Source of the DNA: Lachnospiraceae bacterium | GTDB taxonomy: Bacteria; Bacillota; Clostridia; Lachnospirales; Lachnospiraceae | Reading direction: 5' to 3' | DNA: 64,000 nt | NCBI GenBank assembly: GCA_910575275.1 | Contig: CAJTEE010000006.1 | Coordinates: 62,001 to 126,000, forward strand | Shown here: in pieces, positions 26,019 through 33,908 of the stretch | Position numbering within the stretch: the stretch's first letter is position 1 | How the letters are laid out: every line of letters begins with the position of its first letter | Notes under the pieces: model-generated | The model's database searches: none | Told to the model about the DNA's origin: nothing | What the model saw: only the letters and a program-made list of their open reading frames with translations | Translations under genes and position numbers: made by a program

Positions 26019-26954
26019 ATGCTGTACAGACAGTTGACGGAGCTATATGATATTTTGGATGATGCATCGGCGAACGGGAGCCGTGTGGTGGAGTATCTGG
26101 AGAAAATACGGCCGGGCTGTAAGGCAGAGATGTATCCGCTTCGCGGCGAGGGCGGCTCGACCGATATGGTACGAGTCTGGATTCCCGGAAAAAACGGAAA
26201 GAAAAACAAGGGGACGGCCCCGACCATCGGGCTTCTGGGCCGTCTGGGGGGCCTTGGGGCCAGGCCGGAGCGGATCGGCTTTGTATCCGACGGGGACGGC
26301 GCACTGACGGCGCTTGCCGTGGCGGCAAAGCTTCTGGACATGCAGAACAAGGGAGACGTGCTGGAGGGAGACGTTTTTGTCTCGACGCATGTATGCCCCG
26401 ATGCGCCGACGGTGCCGCACGAGCCGGTTCCCTTCATGGGTTCCCCGGTCGAGACGGCGGCGATCAACAGGGAGGAAGTGACTCCCGAGCTGGACGCAAT
26501 TTTGGTGGTGGACACGACAAAGGGGAACCAGATCATCAACTGCCGGGGCTTTGCCATCTCGCCGACGGTGAAGGAAGGATATATCCTTCCGGTCAGTAGC
26601 GATCTTCTGGACATCATGCAGATCACGACCGGCCGGCTCCCGCAGGTGTTTGCCTTAAGTCAGCAGGACATTACGCCGTACGGGAACGGCCTGTACCATT
26701 TGAACAGCATCCTGCAGCCGGCGCCCGTGACGGCGGCCCCGGTGGTCGGCGTGGCAATCACGACGGAGACGATGGTCCCTGGATGCGCGACGGGGGCGAC
26801 GCATCTGGCGGATCTCGACGACGCGGCAAGATTTATGCTGGAGGCGGCCAAGGAATTTACCGCTGGGAAATGTACCTTCTATGACAAGGAGGAATACGGC
26901 CGCCTGACGGCGTTATATGGGGAAATGAAGGTCTTCCAGACGCTTGGGCGCTGA
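26019..26954 (+). CDS. DUF1177-like protein, function unknown
   Basis: 311 residues, soluble, no signal peptide. I recognise the DUF1177 pattern: a short N-terminal helix pair, then IGLLGRLGGLGARPERIGFV, DGDGALTALAVAAKLLDM, VSTHVCPDAPTVPH and a long glycine-rich C-terminal half. The DGDGA and STHVCP segments look like parts of a metal or substrate pocket, but no reaction is established. Ribosome site AGGAGGG lies 9-15 bases upstream of ATG 26019. It is divergent from the siroheme reductase gene across a 149-base region and ends only four bases from the converging aminotransferase gene. Confidence 0.65.
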   Translation: MLYRQLTELYDILDDASANGSRVVEYLEKIRPGCKAEMYPLRGEGGSTDMVRVWIPGKNGKKNKGTAPTIGLLGRLGGLGARPERIGFVSDGDGALTALAVAAKLLDMQNKGDVLEGDVFVSTHVCPDAPTVPHEPVPFMGSPVETAAINREEVTPELDAILVVDTTKGNQIINCRGFAISPTVKEGYILPVSSDLLDIMQITTGRLPQVFALSQQDITPYGNGLYHLNSILQPAPVTAAPVVGVAITTETMVPGCATGATHLADLDDAARFMLEAAKEFTAGKCTFYDKEEYGRLTALYGEMKVFQTLGR

Positions 26955-26958
26955 TTGT

Positions 26959-28137
26959 TCAATCCAGCAGGCGCTTCATCGGCTCCAGCCTTAAAAGGGC
27001 TTCTTCGATCGTGCGTCTTTCCCTCGCAAAATGCAGCCGGATCAGATGGTTTACCTTTTCTCTGAAAAAACTGGAGCCGGGCACGGCAGCTACGCCGATC
27101 TCGCGAATCATCCATTCGCAGAATTCCAAATCCGTGTATCCCTTAAACTGCGGCAGCTCCAGAAATTTTTGAATATCCAGGAGGACGAAATAGGTTCCCT
27201 GGGGAAGGTTGTGGCCGAGGCCGATGCGGTCCAGGCCGGCGAGGAAGAAGTCCTTCTTTTCGGTATAGAGCGCCCGCAGGCCCTCATAATAGGACTCCGG
27301 AAAATTCAGTCCTGTCACGGCGGCCTCCTGGAGAGGCGCGGCGGCCCCTACCGTGAGAAAATCGTGGACCTTTTTGGCGTTTTCGGCAACGGCCTTTGGC
27401 GCGATCAGATACCCGAGCCGCCAGCCAGTGACGGAAAACGTCTTGGAGAGGGAGCTGCAGGTAATCGTGTGCTCAAACATACCCGGCAGGGCCGACATGT
27501 AGATATGGCGGTACGGCGCATAAACAATGTGCTCATATACCTCGTCCGTGATGATAAACGCGTCATATTGTAACGCCAGCCGCCCGATTGCCAAAAGCTC
27601 CTCCTTCGTAAAAACCTTTCCGCACGGATTGGAGGGGTTGCAGATGATGATTGCCTTGGCCCCGTTTCGGAAGCCGTCCTCGACGCGGTTCAAGTCAAAG
27701 CGGTACTCCGGGGGCGTCAGGGGAATGTAGACCGGCCTGGCCCCGGACAAAATCGCATCCGCTCCGTAATTTTCATAAAACGGAGAAAAAACCATGACTG
27801 TATCCCCTGGATTGCAGACGGTCATCATGGCGCATATCATGGCCTCCGTTCCCCCGCAGGTCACCACGATCTCCGCATCCGGGTCAATCGGCCGGCCGAT
27901 CGCCTTCGCCTGTTTTCTTGCCAGTGCCTCCCGCAGATTCTGCGCGCCGAAGGTGACGGAATACTGGTGAGGCCCCTCGTATGCGGCCTCTGCCAGCCTG
28001 TCCAGCATTTCCTTCGGCGGGTCGAAATCCGGAAAGCCCTGGGAGAGATTGATCGCCCCATATTGATCGCTGATTCTGGTCATTCTCCGGATCACGGAAT
28101 CCGTAAAGCTTCCGACCCGTTCGCTTACTTTCGGCAT
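26959..28137 (-). CDS. PLP-dependent aminotransferase, fold type I (aspartate aminotransferase family)
   Basis: 392 residues. The layout is class I/II aminotransferase: substrate entry LSQGFPDFDPP near 31-41, CGGTEAM near 94-100, NPSNPCGKV (168-175), ITDEVYEH (196-203) and the PLP-binding lysine in SSLSKTFSVTGWRLG (Lys232), with the carboxylate-binding Arg in LIRLHFAR near the end. It transfers an amino group between an amino acid and a 2-oxo acid; the substrate cannot be read, though the sequence is closest in style to the broad aromatic/methionine enzymes. The start overlaps the upstream aminotransferase gene by 13 bases, so translation is coupled. Confidence 0.9.
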   Translation of the reverse strand: MPKVSERVGSFTDSVIRRMTRISDQYGAINLSQGFPDFDPPKEMLDRLAEAAYEGPHQYSVTFGAQNLREALARKQAKAIGRPIDPDAEIVVTCGGTEAMICAMMTVCNPGDTVMVFSPFYENYGADAILSGARPVYIPLTPPEYRFDLNRVEDGFRNGAKAIIICNPSNPCGKVFTKEELLAIGRLALQYDAFIITDEVYEHIVYAPYRHIYMSALPGMFEHTITCSSLSKTFSVTGWRLGYLIAPKAVAENAKKVHDFLTVGAAAPLQEAAVTGLNFPESYYEGLRALYTEKKDFFLAGLDRIGLGHNLPQGTYFVLLDIQKFLELPQFKGYTDLEFCEWMIREIGVAAVPGSSFFREKVNHLIRLHFARERRTIEEALLRLEPMKRLLD

Positions 28138-29276
28138 ACCGGTACCCCTTCCTTTTCCAAAATCCGGATAAAGCGGCTGACTGCCTGCAGGCCGTCTTCC
28201 AGGATTTGGGGGCTTCCCGCGTATCCGATCCGCATGCTGTGCGCTTCCTCAAAGCAGTCTCCCGGAGTCACAAAGGCACCTGTCTCCTGATACATCCGCT
28301 CACAAAATTCATACGAAGACATATCGAAATCATAGTAAACCAGGGCGGTCGTTCCGGCCTGCGGTTTTGTGTAATACACATGCGGCTCACGTAAGATCCA
28401 TTGGTCCAACAGGTCCAGATTGGCACGGACAAGCGCACGGCTTCTTTCCAGAAGCTTTTCCTTGTGTTGCAGGGCGAGCCCGGCAATCGTTTCGTCGAAC
28501 ATGCCGCAGCTGATCAGATTGTAATCCCGGTGGGAGAGGAAAGAGCGCTTAAGCTCTGCATCACGGGAGGCGATCCAGCCCAGCCGCAGCCCGGCCATGG
28601 AAAACACCTTGGACATGCTGCTGACCGAGATCCCTTTTTCATAGAGATCTGCGATTGACTCACACCAGCCGTCGTCCTGTGTGAGATGGCGGTATACCTC
28701 GTCGCATAACAGGTAGGCGCCGGCCTTTTCAGCGATTCGGACGATCTTTCGGAGCATTTCCCCGGACATGAGCGCGCCTGTCGGATTATTCGGGTTGTTG
28801 ATGCAGATCATTTTCGTTTTGGGAACCGCGAGGCGTTCAAGTTCCTTCAGATCGGGAAGATATCCGTTTTCCTGCCTCAGATGCAGGATTTGGACGTCCG
28901 CCCGATAGGACGCAGGGATCGAATAGAGCTGCTGGTATGTAGGCATGATGCTGATAATGCGGTCCCCCGGTTCGATGAGGGAATAAAAAACATGGTGGTT
29001 TGCGCCGGCGGCACCATGCGTCGGTGTGATATGTTCCGGCCGGATCGTCCGGTACAGGCTGCTGACGCCCTTTAAAAAATCCGGCCGGCCTTCGATATCC
29101 CCGTAGGTGAGCCTCCGCCTGCAAAAGTCCTCCCAGAAACGGCCTTTGTCGATTCCGGCGAGGTCCCAGAACTCGTCCAGCGTGACGGAATCCACGCAGG
29201 TCTCGGCAATGTTGTATTTTGCCCCTGTCTCATAGCGGTTCATCCATTCTTCTACCTTAAAAGGTGCGATCTTCAT
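28125..29276 (-). CDS. PLP-dependent aminotransferase, fold type I, first gene of a two-gene operon
   Basis: 383 residues. Motifs: NNPNNPTGAL (160-169), LLCDEVYRHL (189-198), the PLP lysine in SSMSKVFSMAGLRLGW (Lys223) and the substrate-binding Arg in HSMRIGYAG near 351. The N-terminal part differs from its neighbour (the two are not recent duplicates). The pair shares a consensus promoter at 29419-29447 and a 136-base structured leader. GGAGG sits 9 bases before ATG 29276. Coupled expression of two different aminotransferases suggests a two-step or paired transamination in one pathway, which is inference. Confidence 0.9.
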   Translation of the reverse strand: MKIAPFKVEEWMNRYETGAKYNIAETCVDSVTLDEFWDLAGIDKGRFWEDFCRRRLTYGDIEGRPDFLKGVSSLYRTIRPEHITPTHGAAGANHHVFYSLIEPGDRIISIMPTYQQLYSIPASYRADVQILHLRQENGYLPDLKELERLAVPKTKMICINNPNNPTGALMSGEMLRKIVRIAEKAGAYLLCDEVYRHLTQDDGWCESIADLYEKGISVSSMSKVFSMAGLRLGWIASRDAELKRSFLSHRDYNLISCGMFDETIAGLALQHKEKLLERSRALVRANLDLLDQWILREPHVYYTKPQAGTTALVYYDFDMSSYEFCERMYQETGAFVTPGDCFEEAHSMRIGYAGSPQILEDGLQAVSRFIRILEKEGVPVCRK

Positions 29277-29412
29277 TGAAATTCCTCCTTTTTAATAAAG
29301 AAAAGGCATCCAGAACCATTCCTTATAGCATGAAACCCATGCCGTACCTACGGAAAAGTTCTGGATACCTTTTGACATTCCACCCGGTGGTGGAACAGGC
29401 GATTTATTAATT
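29277..29412 (-). ncRNA. Structured 5' leader of the aminotransferase operon (riboswitch or attenuator candidate)
   Basis: Read on the minus strand, the leader starts near 29412. A first stem pairs TTCCACC with GGTGGAA around a 4-base loop. The main element is a 12-base stem between 29358-29369 and 29305-29316 (one G-U), enclosing 41 bases that can form CCGT/ACGG and CATG/CATG hairpins side by side, i.e. a three-way junction. The closing stem is followed by TTTTCTTT, then GGAGG and the start codon, so it could act as a terminator. I compared it by eye with T-box, SAM, purine, TPP, glutamine, fluoride and ykkC patterns and found no match. Confidence 0.5.
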
Positions 29413-29418
29413 TACCCT

Positions 29419-29447
29419 ATTATACTGCGGATCGTGTGGGATGTCAA
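29419..29447 (-). promoter_or_regulatory. Consensus promoter of the aminotransferase operon
   Basis: On the minus strand TTGACA (29447-29442), 17 bases, TATAAT (29424-29419), both perfect. This shows that the two aminotransferase genes form their own unit rather than reading through from the LacI-kinase gene upstream. Confidence 0.85.
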
Positions 29448-29632
29448 CAGAAATTCGCTCCTGCTAAATCCTGACATCACAGTCACTCCTTAACGCAATC
29501 GTAATGACGGCGGCAGGAAACAATATAGATGATTCCATCCCACTCATAGTATACGCTAAAGTAAAGAAAAAATTAAGAATATTTCCTTATCCGATTGTAG
29601 TACCGGTACCGGTTTGGCCCGCGGCTTCCCTA
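29448..29632. other. Intergenic remainder between the LacI-kinase gene and the aminotransferase promoter
   Basis: The 356-base gap 29277-29632 is half leader and promoter of the aminotransferase operon. In the remaining 185 bases I see no open frame or RNA gene. A symmetric GTACCGGTACC-like run near 29600-29612 is short. No clear terminator for the LacI-kinase gene is visible. Confidence 0.4.
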
Positions 29633-31564
29633 TTACGAAACGTTTTCTTTCCCGGGCACGGATGCGGTAAGATGCAAAAGCTCCGGCTCGCTCTGGCGGA
29701 TGTAGCTTTCGAGGGAATTGCGGTCGACAAGAGCCGGGATGACGCCCTGCCTGGACACGCAGAAGCCGGCGGCGCAGGAGGCGATCCGGGCGGCCTTTTC
29801 CATGGGATAGCCGTAGGAGAGATAGACGGCCAGCGCAGAAATAAACGCATCGGCTGCGCCCGTGGTATCGACCGGCATGAAGTCTGCGGCCGGGAGATAG
29901 CCGGTGAAGGAGGGGGACTTGATATAGCAGCCGGAGCCGCCGAGCGTGATGATCACGGCTTTGGCGCCTCTGGCGAGAAAAGCGTCGGCCTTGCCGGGGA
30001 TGTCGGGGATGTCGGGGCAGAGGATCTCTGCCTCCTTTTCGTTGGGGATAAAAAGATCCGTCAATTCCATAAGGGAATTTTTGATCCGATGGATCGCGGC
30101 CGGCTTTAAGATATTTTTTGCCCCATAGCGGTGCGCGGTTTGGGCGGCCGTCTCGATCACTTCGTCCGGGATCTCTGTCGGAATCAGGCAGTAGCCGGCA
30201 TTCTCGAACAGCTTTTCATTTTTTAATATATCCTGCGGAGTCAGGTTTTGATTTGCTCCGGTCAGGATGGTGATCATGCTCTCACCGTCGTCCTGTAAGT
30301 GGATAAAGGCCTTTCCGGTCCCGGAATTGGGATCCCGCACGACGGCGCGCGCATTTACATGGTTCTCCTCCATGCAGGCGTAGATCACGGAAGCGTCAAA
30401 ATCGTTCCCGACGCGGCCGATTAGGGCGACTTCGCTTCCGAGCTTTGCAACGCCGACGGCCTGGTTGGCTCCTTTGCCGCCCGGAATTGTGGAATGCCGC
30501 TGTGTGCTGATCGCCTTGCCGGGCTGCGGCAGTTCATCGACGTTTAACGTCACGTCGATGTGGAGGCTTCCCACGACGACGACCTTTTTAATATGAGACG
30601 AGAACGGAATGTCCAGGCTGCTGGTATCAGAGAGCGTGTACGTGGGCCGAAAGGAAGCTGTACCCGGCTCGGACTTTTCGCATTTTTCGATGAGACGCCT
30701 ACAGACAAAGCCGCCGAAATCGTAGTGAGGGACCGGGATACAGGAAATGCCGGGGAGGTGAAGCTCCTTCCATATGTCATCCTGCAGGCTTAAAAGAGAC
30801 AGGTCATAAGGAATATGAAAGTGGATCTTCGAAAGCTGCTCAGCAAGCTGTAAGGCCAGATGATAGTCGGAACAGACCACACCCGTCAGCGTCCGGGAGA
30901 GGAGCCGTTCATATAGGCCCTCCTCCTTGGCGGAGAGATTCATGCTGTCCGCATAGGGAATCCCATAATCGAACAGACATTTTTTGAAGCCCTCCAGGAC
31001 CGCAAGAGAGCAGGGATCGGTACCGGCGGTCAGGCAGCCGAGCTTTGTATGCCCATAGCGGATCAGAGTTTGTGTGGCATAAGAGGCGATTTCGGCGTAG
31101 TCGATGGACAGGATATCGGGTCCGCTTAAATTTCCGATCAGACAGACCTCGATATCCTGCTCGTCAAAATAGCGGCGGCGATCCAGACTTTGGGCGTTCA
31201 CAGGCTCCCAGATCACACCGTCAACCCGATGACGGCAGAGGGAGGAGATGCTTTTTAACTCGGTTTCGGGATCCTCACCGCTGTAGTATAAAAGCAGACT
31301 GTAGCCCCGCCCACGGGCCGCCTCCATGATCCCGTTAATCAGCAGGCTGGATTTAGGGGCAGAGCGCAGAAGGACGCCCAGGATGAAGGTTTTGGCCGTG
31401 GAGACCGCCCGTACCGTGCTGTAGGGTGTATAGTTGTACTCCTTCACGATCTGAAGGACCTTGTTTCTTGTTTCTATATTAATATTTTCGTCTTTGTTAT
31501 TTACGATCTTTGAGACGGTGGAGATGGAAACACCGGCCAGATTTGCGATTTCTTTGATGGTCAT
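29633..31564 (-). CDS. LacI-type transcription regulator fused to a ribokinase-family kinase
   Basis: 643 residues from ATG 31564, chosen because GAGGGGG lies 9 bases upstream; an earlier in-frame ATG at 31585 lacks a site. Residues 1-50 are a LacI helix-turn-helix (TIKEIANLAGVSISTVSKIV) and hinge. Residues 55-320 are the periplasmic-binding-like sensor (FILGVLL, DGVIWEPV, VLEGFKKCL). Residues 326-640 are a complete PfkB/ribokinase domain: VVVVGSLHIDVTL, GGKGANQA (362-369) and DTTGAADAF (566-574) with the catalytic Asp at 572. The anion-hole motif reads GAAD instead of GAGD, and the NPAP motif of RbsK is KPAA, so activity may be altered. One chain could bind DNA, sense a sugar and phosphorylate it. 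It is divergent from the nucleoside operon, its likely target. Confidence 0.9.
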   Translation of the reverse strand: MTIKEIANLAGVSISTVSKIVNNKDENINIETRNKVLQIVKEYNYTPYSTVRAVSTAKTFILGVLLRSAPKSSLLINGIMEAARGRGYSLLLYYSGEDPETELKSISSLCRHRVDGVIWEPVNAQSLDRRRYFDEQDIEVCLIGNLSGPDILSIDYAEIASYATQTLIRYGHTKLGCLTAGTDPCSLAVLEGFKKCLFDYGIPYADSMNLSAKEEGLYERLLSRTLTGVVCSDYHLALQLAEQLSKIHFHIPYDLSLLSLQDDIWKELHLPGISCIPVPHYDFGGFVCRRLIEKCEKSEPGTASFRPTYTLSDTSSLDIPFSSHIKKVVVVGSLHIDVTLNVDELPQPGKAISTQRHSTIPGGKGANQAVGVAKLGSEVALIGRVGNDFDASVIYACMEENHVNARAVVRDPNSGTGKAFIHLQDDGESMITILTGANQNLTPQDILKNEKLFENAGYCLIPTEIPDEVIETAAQTAHRYGAKNILKPAAIHRIKNSLMELTDLFIPNEKEAEILCPDIPDIPGKADAFLARGAKAVIITLGGSGCYIKSPSFTGYLPAADFMPVDTTGAADAFISALAVYLSYGYPMEKAARIASCAAGFCVSRQGVIPALVDRNSLESYIRQSEPELLHLTASVPGKENVS

Positions 31565-31669
31565 ACGACAATCCCCCTCTGTCATCCTGTCTGTCTGCGG
31601 ATATAATCCGCAACAGCTTAGTCCCTATTATAATATCAATTCTTTTAAATAGGAAGGGTAAAATAATTT

Positions 31670-31685
31670 CCTAAAATGTTTTCGC
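31670..31685. promoter_or_regulatory. Operator-like palindrome, LacI-kinase side
   Basis: CCTAAAATGTTTTCGC has half-sites of the form nnnAAAA / TTTTnnn about a two-base centre, as LacI-family operators do. Its reverse complement shares GAAAACATTTTA with the element at 31834-31851, which suggests two sites for one protein, one on each side of the divergent promoter region. Confidence 0.5.
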
Positions 31686-31720
31686 ATTTGTTCCGGAACG
31701 ATTGCCGGACGGAGACATAG

Positions 31721-31740
31721 ATTGTGATATAATTCACAAT
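31721..31740. promoter_or_regulatory. TGTGA-N6-TCACA palindrome in the divergent promoter region
   Basis: Bases 31721-31740 are ATTGTGA, six bases, TCACAAT: perfect 7-base half-sites. The core is exactly the CRP/FNR-superfamily consensus spacing. The centre lies about 91 bases before the expected start of the rbsK transcript. An AT-rich operator for another family is also possible. Confidence 0.5.
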
Positions 31741-31786
31741 TATTGCCTTAAAAATCAGAATTAATTGGATAAATTATCAAAAACTC

Positions 31787-31815
31787 TTGACATGTATCAG
31801 ATAGTATTGTATAAA
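31787..31815 (+). promoter_or_regulatory. Promoter of the nucleoside utilisation operon
   Basis: TTGACA (31787-31792), 17 bases, TATAAA (31810-31815). The operator-like palindrome at 31834-31851 lies just downstream of the expected start, a repressing position. The rest of the 310-base gap 31565-31874 is AT-rich promoter DNA with no gene. Confidence 0.85.
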
Positions 31816-31833
31816 ATATATAGGAAAACAATT

Positions 31834-31851
31834 TAGGAAAACATTTTACTA
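31834..31851. promoter_or_regulatory. Operator-like palindrome downstream of the nucleoside operon start
   Basis: TAGGAAAA-CA-TTTTACTA, half-sites matching at 7 of 8 positions. The left half TAGGAAAACA is also repeated directly 13 bases upstream at 31821-31830. Position just after the transcription start fits a LacI-type roadblock, most simply by the divergent LacI-kinase protein. Confidence 0.55.
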
Positions 31852-31874
31852 ATTAAAAAGCGAGGGCAATCAAG

Positions 31875-32831
31875 TTGAAGAAGACAATACTTGTTGCAGG
31901 CAGCCTCAATATGGATATGGTGATCGAAATGGGCCGTATGCCGGCTGTCGGGGAGACCATCTTAGGAGATACGTTAAGCTATGTGCCGGGAGGAAAGGGA
32001 GCCAACCAGGCCTGCACGGTGGCAAAGCTGGACGGCAGTGCCGTCATGCTTGGATGCGTGGGGAGAGATGATTTCGGAGAAGCCCTGCGGGGGAATCTGT
32101 CAGCGGCCGGAGTGGATGTCTCGAGGCTCAAGACGGGGGAGAGTTCTACCGGAGCGGCCTCAATCTATGTGGATGGCGCCGGGAATAACAGTATTGTCGT
32201 AATTCGCGGAGCCAATCAGGAATGTGATATTTCTTATATAGATGAAAATGACAGCCTGCTCAGACAGTGCAGCTATGTGATGTTGCAGATGGAGATCCCG
32301 TATGAAACGATCTTTTATGTCATCGAAAAGGCAAAGGAATATGGGAAGACCGTGATCCTGAATCCGGCTCCGGCGCCCGGGCCCCGGGAGATACCAGAGG
32401 AGATCTATAAAAAGATTGACTTTATCACGCCGAATGAGACTGAACTCATGATGCTTACGGGAGTTTTGGACTGCGGCAGAGAAAGCCTTGAAAAGGGAGC
32501 CGGGCTGCTGCTTAAAAAGGGTGTGGGCAATGTGATGGTCACGCTGGGAGAGCAGGGTGCTGCGTTAATCAACGCGCAGGGAAGCACGTATTTCCCTGCG
32601 AGACGGACAGCGGCGGTTGATACGACCGCGGCCGGGGACTGCTTCAACGGGGCGTTTGTGACGGCACTGGCAGAGGGTATGGCCGTCCCGGAGGCAATTC
32701 GTTATGCGAATGCAGCCGCCTCCATCGCCGTGTCGAGAAAGGGTGCACAGAGCTCGATTCCGGACGCGAAGGAAGTACAGAGCGTCCTCAAGGAATCGCA
32801 GCTTAACGGCAATAACAAAAACAAAGATTAA
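31875..32831 (+). CDS. rbsK: Ribokinase
   Basis: 318 residues from a TTG start at 31875 with GAGGG 8 bases upstream. Phosphorylates D-ribose to ribose 5-phosphate with ATP. PfkB features: AGSLNMDMVIEMGRMP (8-23), GGKGANQA (39-46), NPAPAPGP near 159-166 and DTTAAGDCFNGAF near 251-263, the last almost identical to classic RbsK with catalytic Asp in AAGD. First gene of the operon, followed by nucleoside hydrolase, which releases its substrate. The divergent LacI-kinase fusion carries a second, more altered kinase domain of the same family. Confidence 0.93.
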   Translation: MKKTILVAGSLNMDMVIEMGRMPAVGETILGDTLSYVPGGKGANQACTVAKLDGSAVMLGCVGRDDFGEALRGNLSAAGVDVSRLKTGESSTGAASIYVDGAGNNSIVVIRGANQECDISYIDENDSLLRQCSYVMLQMEIPYETIFYVIEKAKEYGKTVILNPAPAPGPREIPEEIYKKIDFITPNETELMMLTGVLDCGRESLEKGAGLLLKKGVGNVMVTLGEQGAALINAQGSTYFPARRTAAVDTTAAGDCFNGAFVTALAEGMAVPEAIRYANAAASIAVSRKGAQSSIPDAKEVQSVLKESQLNGNNKNKD

Positions 32832-32855
32832 AAGAAAGGGAAAGGAAGATCGGCT

Positions 32856-33905
32856 ATGGAAGAAAAAAGAAAAATCATCATGGATGTGGACACAGGCTCG
32901 GACGACGCGATTGCGCTTGTTATGGCAATGTTAGACGAGCAGTTTGATCTGCTGGGGATCTGCTCGGTCAACGGCAACATCGAGGTAAAGCTTACTACGG
33001 ACAATTCCCTGCGGGTCGTGGAATGCTGTGATAAGCAGGATGCGGTAAAGGTGTATAAGGGCTGTGACTATCCGATGGTTTCGACCCTGATGCCTTGGAC
33101 GCCGCAGTCTACGGGAATCCGTTCGGAGGGCTCGGCGAACACGCCTATGCCGAATCCGCGCAGAGAGGGAACGAGAGCCGGTGACAAGGAAGTCCATCCA
33201 GAGCACCTGCCGCTTCCGGAGCCGAAGATCCGCGAGGCGAAGGACAGCGCAGTCGTATGGCTGATCAATACGCTTCTGGAGGCAGAGGACGGTGAGATCA
33301 CGCTGATCCCGGTCGGACCGCTTACGAATATCGCGGTTGCGATGCGGGCGGACCCGAGGATCATTCCGAAGATCAAAGAGATCGTGATCATGGGCGGCGG
33401 CCATCTGGTCAATAACTCCTCCCCGGCCTCGGAATTCAACGTATGGGTAGACCCCGAAGCGATGGAAGTCCTTTTACATAGCGGGTGCAAAATTACGATG
33501 GTACCGCTTGACGCGACGCATGCGGCGTATATCACGGTCGAGGAGTCGAAACGGATCCGCGAGATCGGCACGAAGCCGGCCATCCTTGTGGCGGACTTGA
33601 TCGAGCAGAGGACAATCGGATATGCGCAGAATGATGCGGAGATGAAGGCGCTTAAGGGAGCCCCGATCCATGACGCATTGGCCGTATGTGCAGTGCTGCA
33701 TCCGGAAGTGCTTAAAAATGTGCTCCACTGCAACTGCCATGTGGATATTTCGAGAGGCTATGCATATGGGCAGACCATTGTTGACAGACGGGAAAGAGTG
33801 CATCCGGAGCCGTTAAACTGCTATTTCGCGCTGGATGCAGACAGAGAGCTGTTCTATAACTGGATGATTGATGTTCTGGAAAAGGATAAAGAGAGGAGAA
33901 AATAA
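32856..33905 (+). CDS. Inosine/uridine-preferring nucleoside hydrolase
   Basis: 349 residues. Cleaves the N-glycosidic bond of ribonucleosides to base and ribose. The calcium site DVDTGSDDAIAL is at about 10-21, VGPLTNIAVA and IVIMGGGH lie in the middle, FNVWVDPEAM near 192, and PIHDALAV near 270 supplies the conserved His and Asp. Three bases separate it from the transporter lipoprotein gene. A second paralogue lies at the end of the operon (40987), suggesting different nucleoside preferences. Confidence 0.93.
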   Translation: MEEKRKIIMDVDTGSDDAIALVMAMLDEQFDLLGICSVNGNIEVKLTTDNSLRVVECCDKQDAVKVYKGCDYPMVSTLMPWTPQSTGIRSEGSANTPMPNPRREGTRAGDKEVHPEHLPLPEPKIREAKDSAVVWLINTLLEAEDGEITLIPVGPLTNIAVAMRADPRIIPKIKEIVIMGGGHLVNNSSPASEFNVWVDPEAMEVLLHSGCKITMVPLDATHAAYITVEESKRIREIGTKPAILVADLIEQRTIGYAQNDAEMKALKGAPIHDALAVCAVLHPEVLKNVLHCNCHVDISRGYAYGQTIVDRRERVHPEPLNCYFALDADRELFYNWMIDVLEKDKERRK

Positions 33906-33908
33906 AGA

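Noticed and set aside
29305-29369. T-box or S-box leader before the aminotransferases
   Set aside because: The T-box 14-base motif (AGGGTGGNACCGCG) is missing; GGGTGGAA here belongs to a small perfect stem. The SAM-I core is also absent.
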